A DNA stretch of 64,000 bases from Microcyclospora pomicola. Lineage: Eukaryota > Ascomycota > Dothideomycetes > Capnodiales. The DNA lies in contig NHNY01000006.1 in the NCBI GenBank assembly GCA_002786065.1, positions 434,001-498,000 on the forward strand, read 5' to 3'. Positions within the stretch are counted from its first letter, which is position 1, and the number at the start of each line of letters is the position of its first letter. Below, piece by piece: positions 45,790 through 56,563 of the stretch. The notes under the pieces were generated by a model that was given only the letters and a program-made list of their open reading frames with translations, searched no databases and was not told the origin of the DNA. The translations under genes were made by a program, and so were the position numbers.

Positions 45790-48700
45790 ATGGGCTCCAT
45801 CGATGCCGCCCCGATCACCGCCTCCGGACACGACATCATCGACATCCGCTCCGACTCTGCCGGGTTCGAGCTGAAGAAAGAGATATTCGCCGGACTGAGA
45901 GGCGCAGATGGCCAGCCGAAGACCGAGAAGACTCTCCCCACAATGCTGTTGTACGATGACAGAGGACTGAAGCTGTTCGAACGCATCACCTACCTCGAGC
46001 AGTACTACCTCACCAACGCCGAAATCGCCGTCCTGGAGAAGCACGCCGACAGCATCGCGCAGCGGATCCCGGACAATGCCATGATCGTCGAGCTCGGCAG
46101 CGGGTACATTCCTCCCCTCCCTTCCTCAGCTTGAGGTGCGCGTGAAACAACACCGTCGAAATCCGCTGATCCATCCCCTCTACCCCAGCAACCTGCGCAA
46201 AGTCAACATCCTCCTGCAAGCGCTCGAGCGCGCGCACAAACGCGTCGACTACTTCGCGCTCGACCTGATGAAGTCCGAGCTGGAGCGCACGCTGCAAGAC
46301 GTCCCCGCGTACCAGTACGTCAAGGTTTCCGGTCTCTGGGGGACGTACGACGACGGCCTGGCGTATTTGCAGACGCCTCAGAATGCCGCGACGCCCAAGC
46401 TGATCCTGTCGTTGGGCTCAAGCATTGGTAACTTCACGCGGGACGACGCTGTTGGGTTCGTCGCCCAGTTCGCGGACATCCTCGGACCCAACGACGCCTT
46501 GCTCGTGGGCCTCGATGCCTGCCAGGACCCGCAGCGCGTGCACCAGGCCTACAACGACCGCGACGGCGTCACGCATGCCTTCACCATGAACGGCCTACGC
46601 CATGCGAACCGCCTGCTCGGCTACGAGGCCTTCCGCGACGGCGAGTGGGAGGCTGTCGGCGAGTACGATGCGGTCGGCGGGCGCCATCGAGCGTTCGTCG
46701 CAGCGACGACGGACGTCGTCTTGGATGGCGTGCCCATCCGTGCCGGCGAGAAGATCCGGATCGAAGAGAGCTACAAGTACAGCACGGCACAGTCGGAGGC
46801 GCTGTGGAGTGCCGCCGGCGTAACTGCTGGGACGGTGTGGTCGGAAGACGGAGATCATGGTCAGTACATTTCATCACGCTCTATTTGCCTTACCCGCGCG
46901 TTTGCCGTCGTTCCTCAGTCGATGATGTCCTGCTTACATACGCACATCATCATTGTACGACCACCACGAAAGTTAACGTGAGGCGAAAAATGATTCCAAA
47001 TGACCTGCATATTCCTAGCGTCATATGTACATATATGGCGTATATGCACACGCGACTCATATGCACCTTATAGAGTGAAACAAGACAGCTAACGATCAAA
47101 TCTTATCGATCATCCAGGTCTGCATTTGCTCAATCGTCCAGAGATGATGTGCTCCACTAAGCCCGAGCAGTATGCGGCCCATCCAGTGCCGAGTCTGAAC
47201 GACTGGCACCGTCTGTGGTCGGCGTGGGATGTGGTCACGCAGCAGATGATCCCGACCAGCGAGCGGCTGTCCAAGCCCATCAAGCTCCGCAACCCGTGCC
47301 TGTTCTATATGGGCCACATCCCGACCTTCTTCGACATGAAGATCGTCGAGGCCACGGGCGGCAAGCCGACGGAACCCAGCTATTTCCAGCGCATCTTCGA
47401 ACGCGGCATCGATCCCGATGTCGATGACCCGGAGCAGTGTCACGCGCATTCAGAGCTGCCCGACGAATGGCCGTCGCTGGAGACGATTTTGACGTACCAA
47501 GAACGGGTTCGAGACCGCTTGACTGGCATGTACACATCTAAGCAGGTGTACAACGACCCCTGGGCTGGACGTGCAGCCTGGCTGGGTTACGAGCATGAGG
47601 CGTTGCATCTTGAAACTCTGCTGTACATGCTGCTGCAAAGCGACAAGACGCTCCCGCCAGCAGGAACGATCAAACCTGACTTTGAACAGTTGGCTGCACA
47701 GGCCAAACGAAGTGCCGTGGAGAATGAGTGGTTCGACATTCCTGCTCAATCCGTGGAGATGGGATTGGACGACCCCGATAACGCTGACGGGCCTCTTCGT
47801 CACTTCGGTTGGGATATCGAGAAACCCCCACGATCAGTCGACGTGGGCAGTCTGAAGGCCAAGGCTCGTCCAATCACGAACGGGGAGTATGCTCGTTATT
47901 TGCTCGCGACTTCCACGAGCCACTTGCCCGCTTCTTGGGCCTGCGCAAGCGAGACTGGTGAGGCATTCGCCGTAAACGGCCACTCTGCCGAGGACGCTTT
48001 TTCGTTGTTCATCAAAGACAAGACAGTCAAGACGGTCTACGGCTTAGTACCTCTGGAACTTGCTTTGGACTGGCCAATCTCTGCCTCCTATGATGAATTG
48101 ACCGGATGTGCCAAGTACATGGGCGGTCGGATCCCTACTGTGGAGGAGGCTCGCAGCATCTATGTCTATGCTGATATGCTGAAGAAGGAGTTGGCGGCCA
48201 ATGCCATTGGCAAGACGATCCCAGCCGTCAACGGGTGAGTGCACATACTGTCCCGCTTAACGTGTGATGCAGGACGCTGACAGCGGTGATCCAGACATCT
48301 CGTCAACGAAGGCGTGCAAGAATCCCCACCACAGGACCCTAGCCTTAACGGTCATGCCAGCGATGCAGCTGGCATTGACCCCAACGACCTCTTCGTGAAT
48401 CTCGACCAGGCCAACATTGGCTTCAAGCATTGGCACCCTATGCCCGTCACGCCGCACGGAGGCAGGCTTGCTGGCCAGGGAGAGATGGGAGGCTTGTGGG
48501 AGTGGACAAGTTCGTCGTTGACGAAGCCGGAAGGCTTTGCGCCGATGAAGTTGTACCCTGCATACAGTGGTGAGTCCTGTGCTGAGTCACAAGTCTTCTT
48601 CAGGTGGCTAATCGTGTACACAGCGGACTTCTTCGACGAAAAGCACAACATCGTGCTGGGTGGCAGTTGGGCGACCGACCCGAGAATTGCCGGACGCAAA

Positions 48701-48828
48701 ACATTGTGAGTCTCACGCTGCTTCGACAAGCGTGTTTGTCGGTTTGCTAACGTGGTTTCAGTGTGAACTGGTACCAACGCAACTACCCGTTCGTGTGGGC
48801 AGGCGCCCGTCTGGTCAAGGATGCTTGA
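45790..48828 (+). CDS. EGT1: Ergothioneine biosynthesis protein Egt1 (methyltransferase-sulfoxide synthase fusion)
   Basis: Six exons: 45790-46103, 46189-46859, 47118-48234, 48295-48569, 48624-48705 and 48762-48828, giving 841 aa. Exons 1-2 (~1-328) encode an EgtD-like methyltransferase that makes hercynine from histidine with SAM (VELGSGN, LILSLGSSIGNF). Exons 3-6 encode the EgtB-like part that adds cysteine with O2: a DinB-like iron-binding section with GHIPTFFDM and the H-x3-H-x-E motif in GYEHEALHLETLL (~487), then an FGE-sulfatase-type domain with GGLWEWTSS, VLGGSWATD and NYPFVWAGARL. Introns are 54-85 nt except the 258-nt intron 2, which lies at the junction of the two enzyme halves. 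Ergothioneine is a cytosolic thiol antioxidant; a separate Egt2 C-S lyase is not in this window. Confidence 0.95.
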
Positions 48829-49614
48829 GCAAACTCATGCTGGGGCTCCCGAGCTTGTATCTCAAGTTACGTTGTTTGGAGCGATGTGCCATCTTCGGAT
48901 TATGTTTCGTCAGTCGTTACCCTTCTTAACCACTTGCCGTGCTCTTGGCCTCTGTGCACCATTCTGCTTCGATGCGAATCATAAGAGCCTCGTCATTTGG
49001 GTGCAGACCTGCCGATTCAGTATCAGACTCATCTCCATACGAATGCCTTCAGCAGTATGATGCCAATGTTCCTGAAAGAGTTGCGCGTCTGCGAATGCGA
49101 ATGCTGTAATGTGTCGTATCGTCTCGTCACATGTGAACATCGAATGTGCGGCCGCTGTCCGCTCTGTGACACCCAGCCTCGACCTCGAGCCCAGATCGTA
49201 CTGGCCGTTTGCACATGTCGAAGAAACACGACCGCGACGCGTCGGCCTCACAACACGTCTGTTTGTTGCCCCTCTACTCTAATAATCTTGGCTCTTCCGT
49301 CGCCTCGTCTTCTTCATCCACATCGGCCCTTGCAAGTCTACCACCACAGCATCAGCACAATCGATATCGATCCTTCGATTGACTCTTCCGATATACTAAG
49401 CACGCCGAGATAAGTTGCAGGTTCTTGCTTCTTCGTCTTTCACGAATCTCGAGACCGAAGGTCGACCATGCAGAGGTCTCCCTCTATTGGCATTCCACCC
49501 AACACGTCCCCCTTGCATAACCCGCCCCAACCGACAATCGAAGATATTCGAGCACGTCACAAGCAGCGTTATCAGCCCCCGAGAATCGAAAGCGCTAGGC
49601 ACCATCGTTAGATC
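48829..49614. other. Intergenic, 786 bp
   Basis: Between EGT1 and the Cys/His-rich gene, both on the plus strand. A 138-codon frame has a chance Cys cluster but no start context or RING spacing that would support a gene. Nothing else seen. Confidence 0.5.
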
Positions 49615-50933
49615 ATGCCGAATGATCTTTTCCGTTGGGAGGAGGGCGGAGGCCTTGGTGAGTCTGCCATTTGAATGCCGTCACAAAGATTCATGACTGA
49701 TAGCCGGGTTCAGTGCATCATTGTCCTGTCTGCCAGACCCCTCTGTCCCACGCCAAAGCGAGACGGGTATGTCTCGGCAATCATGTCGAGTGGTGCAGCC
49801 GCTACCACTGCCAGCTCTTCTGCAAAGGTAATGTGGCTTGTGGCCCAGCCAGTATGTGCTAGGACGAACGCTGACAACCCTCAGGCCGAAGTGTAGAGTG
49901 CGCGCCGTGCAGGCATAGCGAGGAGCAACATTCAAAACGCCATCGTGACATTGCAATTCTTGTCCACCAATACAAAGCCCTCAATCCTAGCACAACCCAC
50001 ATGCCACAAACTCCACAGACACCCGAAGTCTCGAAGCACAATCAGCTAATCGACAGCGCAGCTCCGACCTCGATGTCCAAGAAGGAACGCAAGGTTGCGA
50101 AGAAGGCGGCCAAGGTTGCAAGTGCACCCAAGATCGTTTCGAGCATCGACGTGGCCTTCGTTGCTAACACTTTACACCCTGAACGCCTCAACGAGCTTGA
50201 GCCGGACCGCATCGGTCTTGGGCGCATAGTCGCCGACGATCCTGATATCAAGCTTAACAGATTCTTTCACAAAGGGACCAGTAACTTCCGTTCCATCCGG
50301 GATGAATTTCTTGTGAAGCCTCGAAAAGAGAAGCAGGAGCCTGAAGTAAGCTCTGCCGAGTTGGACCGGATACTCGAAGCTCTAGGCGTGAACAATGTAT
50401 CGTCAGCGGCAAGTGATGACACGAAGAACTTGAGTGCGGCCATTCGTGTCGCCGTGGAGGCTGATCTGCTCAACCTCGAGAAGGAGCAGCAGCAGATCAA
50501 GATGAGAAAGGCTGGGTTCTGGCGATGGGCGAATCGCAAGGCTTATGACCGTACTGTGGAAGATGGTATCTCGAAGAATGTGCCGGAATCTGAAAGTAGC
50601 CTCGAGGAACAAAGTGGCTGCTCGACCACTTCCGGTGTCGCCTCTCCGTCACTTTGCTCATCTAAAGCAATGGAAAGACTCAAGATAGAGTCTACGGCTG
50701 TATCGCCCTTCATCCGGGGGCGTCCTCCACTGGGGCCAACCACACAGTCCCCTGCCGAGGATACGAACAGCTCCAGCGAGGACGGCTGGACGCCAGTCGG
50801 TCGTAAGGCACTCAAGGTCAACGGTAAGCCTGTTGGTAAGATCACATTCGCGGCCAACGGCGGGCTAGCCAAACTCCAGGTTGTTCCGAAAGCAAAGCTC
50901 GACCTACTTAATTGGCAAGGTGATGAGCAGTGA
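49615..50933 (+). CDS. Unrecognised protein with N-terminal Cys/His cluster
   Basis: Three exons: 49615-49657, 49714-49827 and 49885-50933, giving 401 aa. Introns (56 and 57 nt; GTGAGT and GTAATG donors, CAG acceptors, TGACTGA and GCTGACA branch-like words) keep one frame. The joined N-terminus MPNDLFRWEEGGGLVHHCPVC continues with HAKARRVC, VEWCSRYHCQLFC, ECAPCRHSEEQHSKRHRD: about eight Cys and several His within ~65 residues, a plausible zinc-binding module. Residues ~105-140 are Lys-rich (SKKERKVAKKAAKV), the middle has a predicted coiled-coil-like stretch (VEADLLNLEKEQQQIKMRK), and a conserved-looking motif EDGWTPVGRKALKVNGKPVG lies near the C-terminus. I do not recognise the family. Taking only the last long frame (from 50001) would lose the whole Cys/His part. 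Confidence 0.72.
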
Positions 50934-51315
50934 TATGACGGAGTGATTGACTCGAGCTTCACAGGGATGAAGGGAGTCGGTGTTTGCAACGAAGCCCTCT
51001 GTGTGGGTTCGGGTCGTACTGCGCAAGATCTGGTCGCACGCAACTTTGGGTTTCCGTTGGAAAGCCGTTTGGCATGGGAACGATATTGGCTGTCGTGATG
51101 GCCGCTCGATGTTGGTGGGCGCAAACCCTCTGTAAGCTGAGAGTGTGTAGAGCCAAATTGAATCTTGGCAGAAATCAGCAAGCGAGCAGAGTTTCGCATG
51201 ATTCATTGCAACTCATACCGGCATTTCCCATTCTCAATCTCGGATTCGCTTCTCAAGCATAGCGTGTTCCGTGACTCGTCCAAAGCCTCAGTCCAAAAGG
51301 TAGGACAAGTCTACT
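50934..51315. other. Convergent intergenic, 382 bp
   Basis: 3' flanks of the Cys/His-rich gene (plus) and the alpha/beta hydrolase (minus). Nothing recognised. Confidence 0.55.
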
Positions 51316-52116
51316 TCACAATTCTGTGAAACCAACAGGCAGCGATTGACCTTCGAACCATGCTTTGGCGGTGTTAGCCCATAGTTCGGGATCTTGTCGC
51401 AGCCACGGATGGCGCATGTGCGGGTGCATATACGCAATCGTCGCCGGATTACTCTGACGACCAATGTCTCGTAGCTTCTTCGCATTAGTGAAGTTGTCGT
51501 TGGTAGGAAGCAGCCCACTTTTACCGGCTGCGATGATCAAAGTGCGGGCTAGCCATGTTGTTGGCCAATGCTCGCTCGACAAGGCAGCGGAGAGCTCTCG
51601 GTATTCCCTCCATGTGTAGGGCTCGGAAGGGTTCTCATCGAACGCCACACCGGACATGAACCAGCGATATACAGCGGTTGGAATCAGCCTGGTGGCTTTG
51701 TTTTCCACCCACATACCAGCGCCAATGGCGGTAGGGTAGTCGAAGATGGGAAATCCCGACACGAACACGTCGTCTACGAGTTCGGGATGTTTTCCGGCGA
51801 GACGCACGGCGATCGACGCGCCCAGACTGAAGCCCATCAGATGCGCTCTACCGTTCTTGCCATGTTGGCGGATCATGTCGGCCAACAGATCGACCGCGTC
51901 GTGGGCGGAAAAGGCTCGGACATGGCGGTCAGCACCATGATTCGGGAGGTCAGCTAGCAGAAGATGATACTCGGAGAGGTACGGTGTCACGAGATCCCAT
52001 TCATCGTGGGAGGAGAATGCCCCATGTATGCATAGGATGGAAGTGGGCTGCGATGTGTTGAGCTGCTCTAGAGGAAGACCTGGGACTGGGGATGTGGGCT
52101 TCGAAGACTGATGCAT
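51316..52116 (-). CDS. Alpha/beta-hydrolase fold protein
   Basis: Single exon, 266 aa from the first ATG (MHQSSKPTSP); the frame is open 14 codons further upstream without an ATG. Features of the fold: oxyanion-loop HGAFSSHDEWD after strand 3 (ILCIHG), nucleophile elbow GFSLGAS (G-x-S-x-G), and a C-terminal block ATIAYMHPHMRHPWLRQDPELWANT holding the likely catalytic His. The candidate acid lies after strand 6 (LIIAAGKSGLLPTND). No signal peptide or membrane segment, so probably cytosolic. Substrate cannot be told; esterase or lactone/ester hydrolysis is typical. Its promoter region is shared with ALG2. Confidence 0.85.
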   Translation of the reverse strand: MHQSSKPTSPVPGLPLEQLNTSQPTSILCIHGAFSSHDEWDLVTPYLSEYHLLLADLPNHGADRHVRAFSAHDAVDLLADMIRQHGKNGRAHLMGFSLGASIAVRLAGKHPELVDDVFVSGFPIFDYPTAIGAGMWVENKATRLIPTAVYRWFMSGVAFDENPSEPYTWREYRELSAALSSEHWPTTWLARTLIIAAGKSGLLPTNDNFTNAKKLRDIGRQSNPATIAYMHPHMRHPWLRQDPELWANTAKAWFEGQSLPVGFTEL

Positions 52117-52498
52117 TGTTATGGTGAGGTCAAGATGATCGAGGATCGCTGTGTGCAACGGTCAGCAGAAGGTATACATAAGACCTTTTGTACCATCATA
52201 GCGGCATTTGTTGTGGTATTCTAGAGCAGCATAGGTGCGAAGAGAGTTCATTCCACGTTCAGTCGTGAGCATTCCTGTTCAGCTTCATACCTCTCCATAG
52301 CCTTTACTTAAGTCGTATCGTTCTGTGGCACAGCTGAAGTCTATATCATTTCAGCCGTAGATCTCTCATAGATGCTTCTGTGAGTGAGGTTGCACGGGCC
52401 ACGAAGCTCGAAGCTTCGGGGCATTTCAAATTCACGACTTTAACCACCTTCATGCGCCATTCGATTGATGCGCACGACACAGTGAACTGAGGATCACA
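52117..52498. promoter_or_regulatory. Divergent promoter region, hydrolase / ALG2
   Basis: 382 bp between the start codons of the alpha/beta hydrolase (minus) and ALG2 (plus). No specific site recognised. Confidence 0.55.
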
Positions 52499-54019
52499 AT
52501 GGCGGCGTCTACTACTACTGCGCGCAACATCGTGTTCGTACATCCAGACCTAGGCATAGGCGGGGCCGAGCGTCTTGTGATAGATGCCGCCGTCGGCCTG
52601 CAGAACATTGGCCATAAGATCACCATTTTGACTTCGTATCGAGACACTAACCACTGTTTCGAAGAGGCTCGCGATGGTATGTTGCCTTGCACATGACGGG
52701 ACATATGTCGCCGGACGAAGCAAGTGGCTCGAGGCTGAGTTTCAACACAAGGGACCCTCGATGTGCGCGTTCGCGGCGACGCCCTCTTCCCTGCCTCCAT
52801 CGGTGGTCAACTCAGCATCCTGTTCTCGATTGCTCGCCAATTATCTCTGGTCCTCAGTACAGCTGTCTTCACCAGCGAGCTCCGAACCCTTGCACCGGAT
52901 GTCATTGTCGTCGATCAGCTCAGCGCTTGCATCCCATTCTTCCGACTCCTACATCCGCAGGCCAAGATCCTATTCTATGGACACTTTCCCGATCAGCTCC
53001 TCGCGAAGGAAGGCCAAGGGGCCATGAAGCGGCTGAAACAGCTCTATCGGATCCCGTTCGACACGATTGAAGAGTGGAGCACACGGGCGTCGGACGGTAT
53101 TGTGGTCAACAGCAAGTTCACACGCAGCGTCTTCCGCAGCACATTTAAGAGCATGCGTTCACGGGATCTCAAAGTCATATATCCTTGCGTTGACACTAAG
53201 GAGTCGAGTTCCGATACAAGGCACGCTGGCAGTCGTCATGGGAAGAAGATCTTACTGAGCATCAATCGATTCGAGGGAAAGAAGAACTTGGACTTGGCGC
53301 TCCGTGCATATGCTGGTCTGAGTCTGGATGAGCGTGCTCAAGCAGTCCTCATCATTGCCGGAGGATATGATCCTCGGGCGCCAGACAATGCTGCAACGCA
53401 TAAGCACCTACAAGAGCTAAGCGATTCTTTAAATCTCACGCATGCCACATTTCGGGGAAATGAGATTGTAGACACAGATCTGGCCTCCAGAGATGTAGAC
53501 ACCATGTTCCTCCTCTCGATACCCCATCAGCTGAAGCAGACACTGTTGCACACCGCAAGTCTCCTGATCTACACCCCGAAAGACGAGCACTTCGGTATTG
53601 TACCTCTGGAAGCTATGCTCGCAGGCATCCCGGTCTTAGCGACGAATACTGGTGGACCATTGGAAACAATCTACGATGGACGCACTGGCTGGCTTCGCAG
53701 CCCAGAAAAAGTCGAGGCCTGGACAGATGTAATGCGCAAGCCAATGATCGCATCAAGCACAACGACCCTGGAAAGAATGGGAGCCGAAGGCCGCAAACGT
53801 GTTCTTGCCGAGTTCAGTCAAATCAAGATGACAGAAGTGCTCGATCAGGAGATACAGCGACTTTGCCAAAGTACTGCACCCAGGCCGTCAGTCTTGCCAG
53901 AGTGGACATTGGCGGTACTTCTTGCTCTACTTGTTGCAGCCATCGGAGGTGTCTTTGTTCTGCGGAAAACGCTCAGATCATCGTTGCCGCACGAAGACTC
54001 GTGGAGGACTGTGCCGTAG
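52499..54019 (+). CDS. ALG2: Alpha-1,3/1,6-mannosyltransferase Alg2
   Basis: Two exons, 52499-52676 and 52752-54019, give 481 aa. The 75-nt intron (GTATGT...AAG, phase 1) joins CFEEARDG to TLDVRVRGDALFP, as in other Alg2 proteins. It is a GT-B glycosyltransferase (GT4 family) that adds the second and third mannose to the lipid-linked oligosaccharide on the cytosolic ER face. N-terminal donor/acceptor motif VHPDLGIGGAERLVIDAA, VDQLSACIPFFRLL, FYGHFPDQLL, then the C-terminal nucleotide-sugar site with KDEHFGIVPLEAMLAG (E-x7-E) and TGGPLETI. A C-terminal hydrophobic helix (LAVLLALLVAAIGGVFVL) is the likely membrane anchor. Confidence 0.96.
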
Positions 54020-54875
54020 GGCTACCAGCTTTGTGTCTATCAGTGCAAGCAGGGAGAAACGGCCCGAGTTCTTGGTGGAAACCTGTGATCAGCGAGTCCT
54101 GGAAGCCGGTCCAATGAGTTGCATGTACGAAGTCCAGATGGCCGCATTGGGGTTGTACATTGCGTGACACGCTTCAGCTGCGTGGACCTATCCAGTTCAT
54201 TTGCACACCTTTGGACCACTGGATTCCCCATGTCTGGAGTGCTGCCGGTCTGTTTCAGTAAAGCCTTAGACATCTGACCCAGGATGTACACATCGCAATC
54301 TCGACTTATGTGACCGCTGAGGGTCTTACCTAGAATTCCTTGCTTGAGCAAATTGCTGCTCAGAAGGCTAGACTGGCGAAATTGCCAGCTTAAAATAACG
54401 AATGCGCTGCAAAGAACAGTCTATTACAGTACTGGACGATCGAATGTGACAGACTCACTTCAAACCCCTCCTGTGGTGCGACAGCCATCAAGGGGTTGCA
54501 CAACATCCATGTTTTAAGCATCGTGTGCTCACGCACGAACTACCACTCATTTTACTACATGTGGGTGCGGTACGCGCTGTCTCTTCGCTTCATCATTTCC
54601 TTTCAACCCTTGCCTGTTCCATGAACATTCTTTCCTTGGCTCCCGTATTAGCTGTTCCTGCCCTTGTCGGGGAACATCCGTATTTCGGTTCAAGTATAAC
54701 AATCTACCTAGTCTCGTTCATGCTGCTTGTAAGCAAACTTCTCCTTCCTTTCATTCATCAGTTCGCAGCAGTCGTTCATTTTTGATGCTTCAAGTCTTCT
54801 GCTTTCAATCACTCATTCACGCCAGCTTTCGAGAAGTATCTGTCGAGTAGCCCAAACGAACCCGTGCACGCCAAA
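54020..54875. other. Intergenic, 856 bp
   Basis: Between ALG2 and the aspartic protease, both plus strand; expected to contain the protease promoter and a pyrimidine-rich leader. No gene called. Confidence 0.55.
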
Positions 54876-56222
54876 ATGCACTATCACGGTCTTTTGTTTG
54901 CTGCGGCTTTTGCTTTCCAAAGCAGTACGGCAACAGCTTTGACTAAACGTACGGACGCCACGTTCAAACTTCGGGGAGGCAAGAAGGTTGCCAATGCCGC
55001 CCCATTGACACATGCAAAGACTGTGGTTCCTCTTACATCCAACAATGTTTCGTCCGTGAGCTCCAGCGTCATCCGCAATGCATTGGTGGCCACCACCAAT
55101 TCTACTACGATCAATGCTGCAGAGTCTGGCGCCGGATATACACTTGATATCGACTTCGGTGGAGAGAAATTCGCTGTGATTTTCGACACTGGGTCCAGCG
55201 ATCTGTGGATTGCCCAGCAAGGGTTGCAGTGCGTGGACTACTATGGAGCAAGCATCGATGTGTCCGAGTGCGCCTTCGGTGCTTTCTTCAATGGGTCTAT
55301 CGAGAAGATCACGTACCAGAACTTCAACCTCACTTATGGCGATGGCGAGGCCGTGACCGGCACAATGGACTACCAACAAGTCTGTGTCGGAGGCTTCTCC
55401 GTTGCTCACCAAGAGGTCGGTCTCGTCAACCATGCATACTGGAATGGCGACGGAGTCACGAGTGGCGTCATGGGCTTTGCCTATCCATCGCTCACCAGCG
55501 CGTTCGAAGGCATAGACCCCAGCAAGGACATCGTCAACACGACCGACCTGCCTTACACCAATTGGCTCTTCAATCTCATCGCACAAGAGTCCATTGACCC
55601 GCTCTTCACCGTCGCCCTCTCTCGCGGGGTCGATAGTGGTCCTTCCGGTCAACTCGCCTTGGGAGGACTCACCGACGTCTCTTACGTGGACGACTGGGCT
55701 GTTGCGCCCCTGCAGATCCTCGAGCTGACGCCGCACGCCGTTGAAGCCAAGAACTACAGCTACTATACCATCATTCCCGACGGCTTCATCCTGCGCGATG
55801 CAACGATGAACGCCACCACCACTCTCGACACCAGCGGCAACAGCATTTCCAACACCTCGTTCCCCGCCGTCGTTGACACCGGCACCACGCTCATCTACCT
55901 CCCCGTCCCGCTGGCCTTGGCCATCAACGCCGCCTTCTCTCCGCCCGCGCTCTACATCGAGGACGAGGGCGTCTTCGAAGCCGCCTGCAACGCCACCGCG
56001 CCCTACCTCGCGGTCGTCATCGGCGGCAAGGCGTTTGAGGTCGACGCCCGCGACCTGCTGCTCACCAATCTCGGCGTCGACACTACGACCGGCGGCTGTC
56101 TGAGCGGCGTGCAGCCCATCGATGAGCTGTTCATCCTCGGCGACTCGTTCTTGAAGAACGTCGTGGCCGTGTTCGACGTCGGCAACAGTGAGATGCATTT
56201 CGCGGCGAGGGAGAAGTATTGA
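54876..56222 (+). CDS. Secreted aspartic protease (pepsin family A1)
   Basis: Single exon, 448 aa from ATG MHYHGLLF; an open stretch of four codons upstream lacks ATG. Signal peptide ~1-20 (hydrophobic LLFAAAFAF, then A-T-A), followed by a TKR site at ~23-25 that suits Kex2-type cleavage and a propeptide to ~80. Catalytic motifs are DTGSSDLW (Asp ~104) and DTGTTLIY (Asp ~334); a flap Tyr lies in LTYGDGE. Many N-x-S/T sites suggest N-glycosylation. Cysteines at CVDYYG...ECAFG and at CLSG support disulfides. No GPI signal at the C-terminus (ends HFAAREKY), so it is probably released. It converges with a secreted lipase next door. Confidence 0.94.
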   Translation: MHYHGLLFAAAFAFQSSTATALTKRTDATFKLRGGKKVANAAPLTHAKTVVPLTSNNVSSVSSSVIRNALVATTNSTTINAAESGAGYTLDIDFGGEKFAVIFDTGSSDLWIAQQGLQCVDYYGASIDVSECAFGAFFNGSIEKITYQNFNLTYGDGEAVTGTMDYQQVCVGGFSVAHQEVGLVNHAYWNGDGVTSGVMGFAYPSLTSAFEGIDPSKDIVNTTDLPYTNWLFNLIAQESIDPLFTVALSRGVDSGPSGQLALGGLTDVSYVDDWAVAPLQILELTPHAVEAKNYSYYTIIPDGFILRDATMNATTTLDTSGNSISNTSFPAVVDTGTTLIYLPVPLALAINAAFSPPALYIEDEGVFEAACNATAPYLAVVIGGKAFEVDARDLLLTNLGVDTTTGGCLSGVQPIDELFILGDSFLKNVVAVFDVGNSEMHFAAREKY

Positions 56223-56563
56223 ACACAGCTGCGGTCAGTTGGTGTTGGTGGCAGAGTAGGAGATCGAGGAAGTCCAGAGGCAGCGCATTGGTGGAGCTGT
56301 GGGAAAATGTTTCATGGGATTTCCCGCTACGTGATTTATGTATTTGTCGTATCATCTCAGTCATTCCGGCCTTTGGCATCTAAGCGACATTTATTCCCCA
56401 TCATCCAGTTTTCAGATCATCCCTTCAGACATCACTTTGGTGTCTCCATCACACAAATATGCATGGACGCCGAGCAGATCATCAGCAATGTGAATGTAAC
56501 TTATGTATGGTCTATTGTGATCGCTACAGAACTGTTCCAGTAAGGAATGACTCGAAGCAAAGT
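56223..56563. other. Convergent intergenic, 341 bp
   Basis: 3' flanks of the aspartic protease (plus) and the CALB-like lipase (minus). Nothing else recognised. Confidence 0.6.

Noticed and set aside
48997-49413. Cys-rich 138-codon frame resembling a RING finger (CEHRMCGRCPLC)
   Set aside because: The Cys/His spacing does not complete a RING, and the rest of the frame is low-complexity pyrimidine-rich promoter-like sequence.
52117-52158. Longer N-terminus for the alpha/beta hydrolase
   Set aside because: The extra 14 codons contain no ATG; the first ATG is at 52116 and lies well before the conserved fold.
54813-56198. A 461-codon open frame on the minus strand opposite the aspartic protease
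   Set aside because: It is a mirror of a GC-rich, codon-biased gene; the product is rich in Asp/Gly/Val/Arg repeats with no domain, while the plus-strand protein has both catalytic motifs and a signal peptide.
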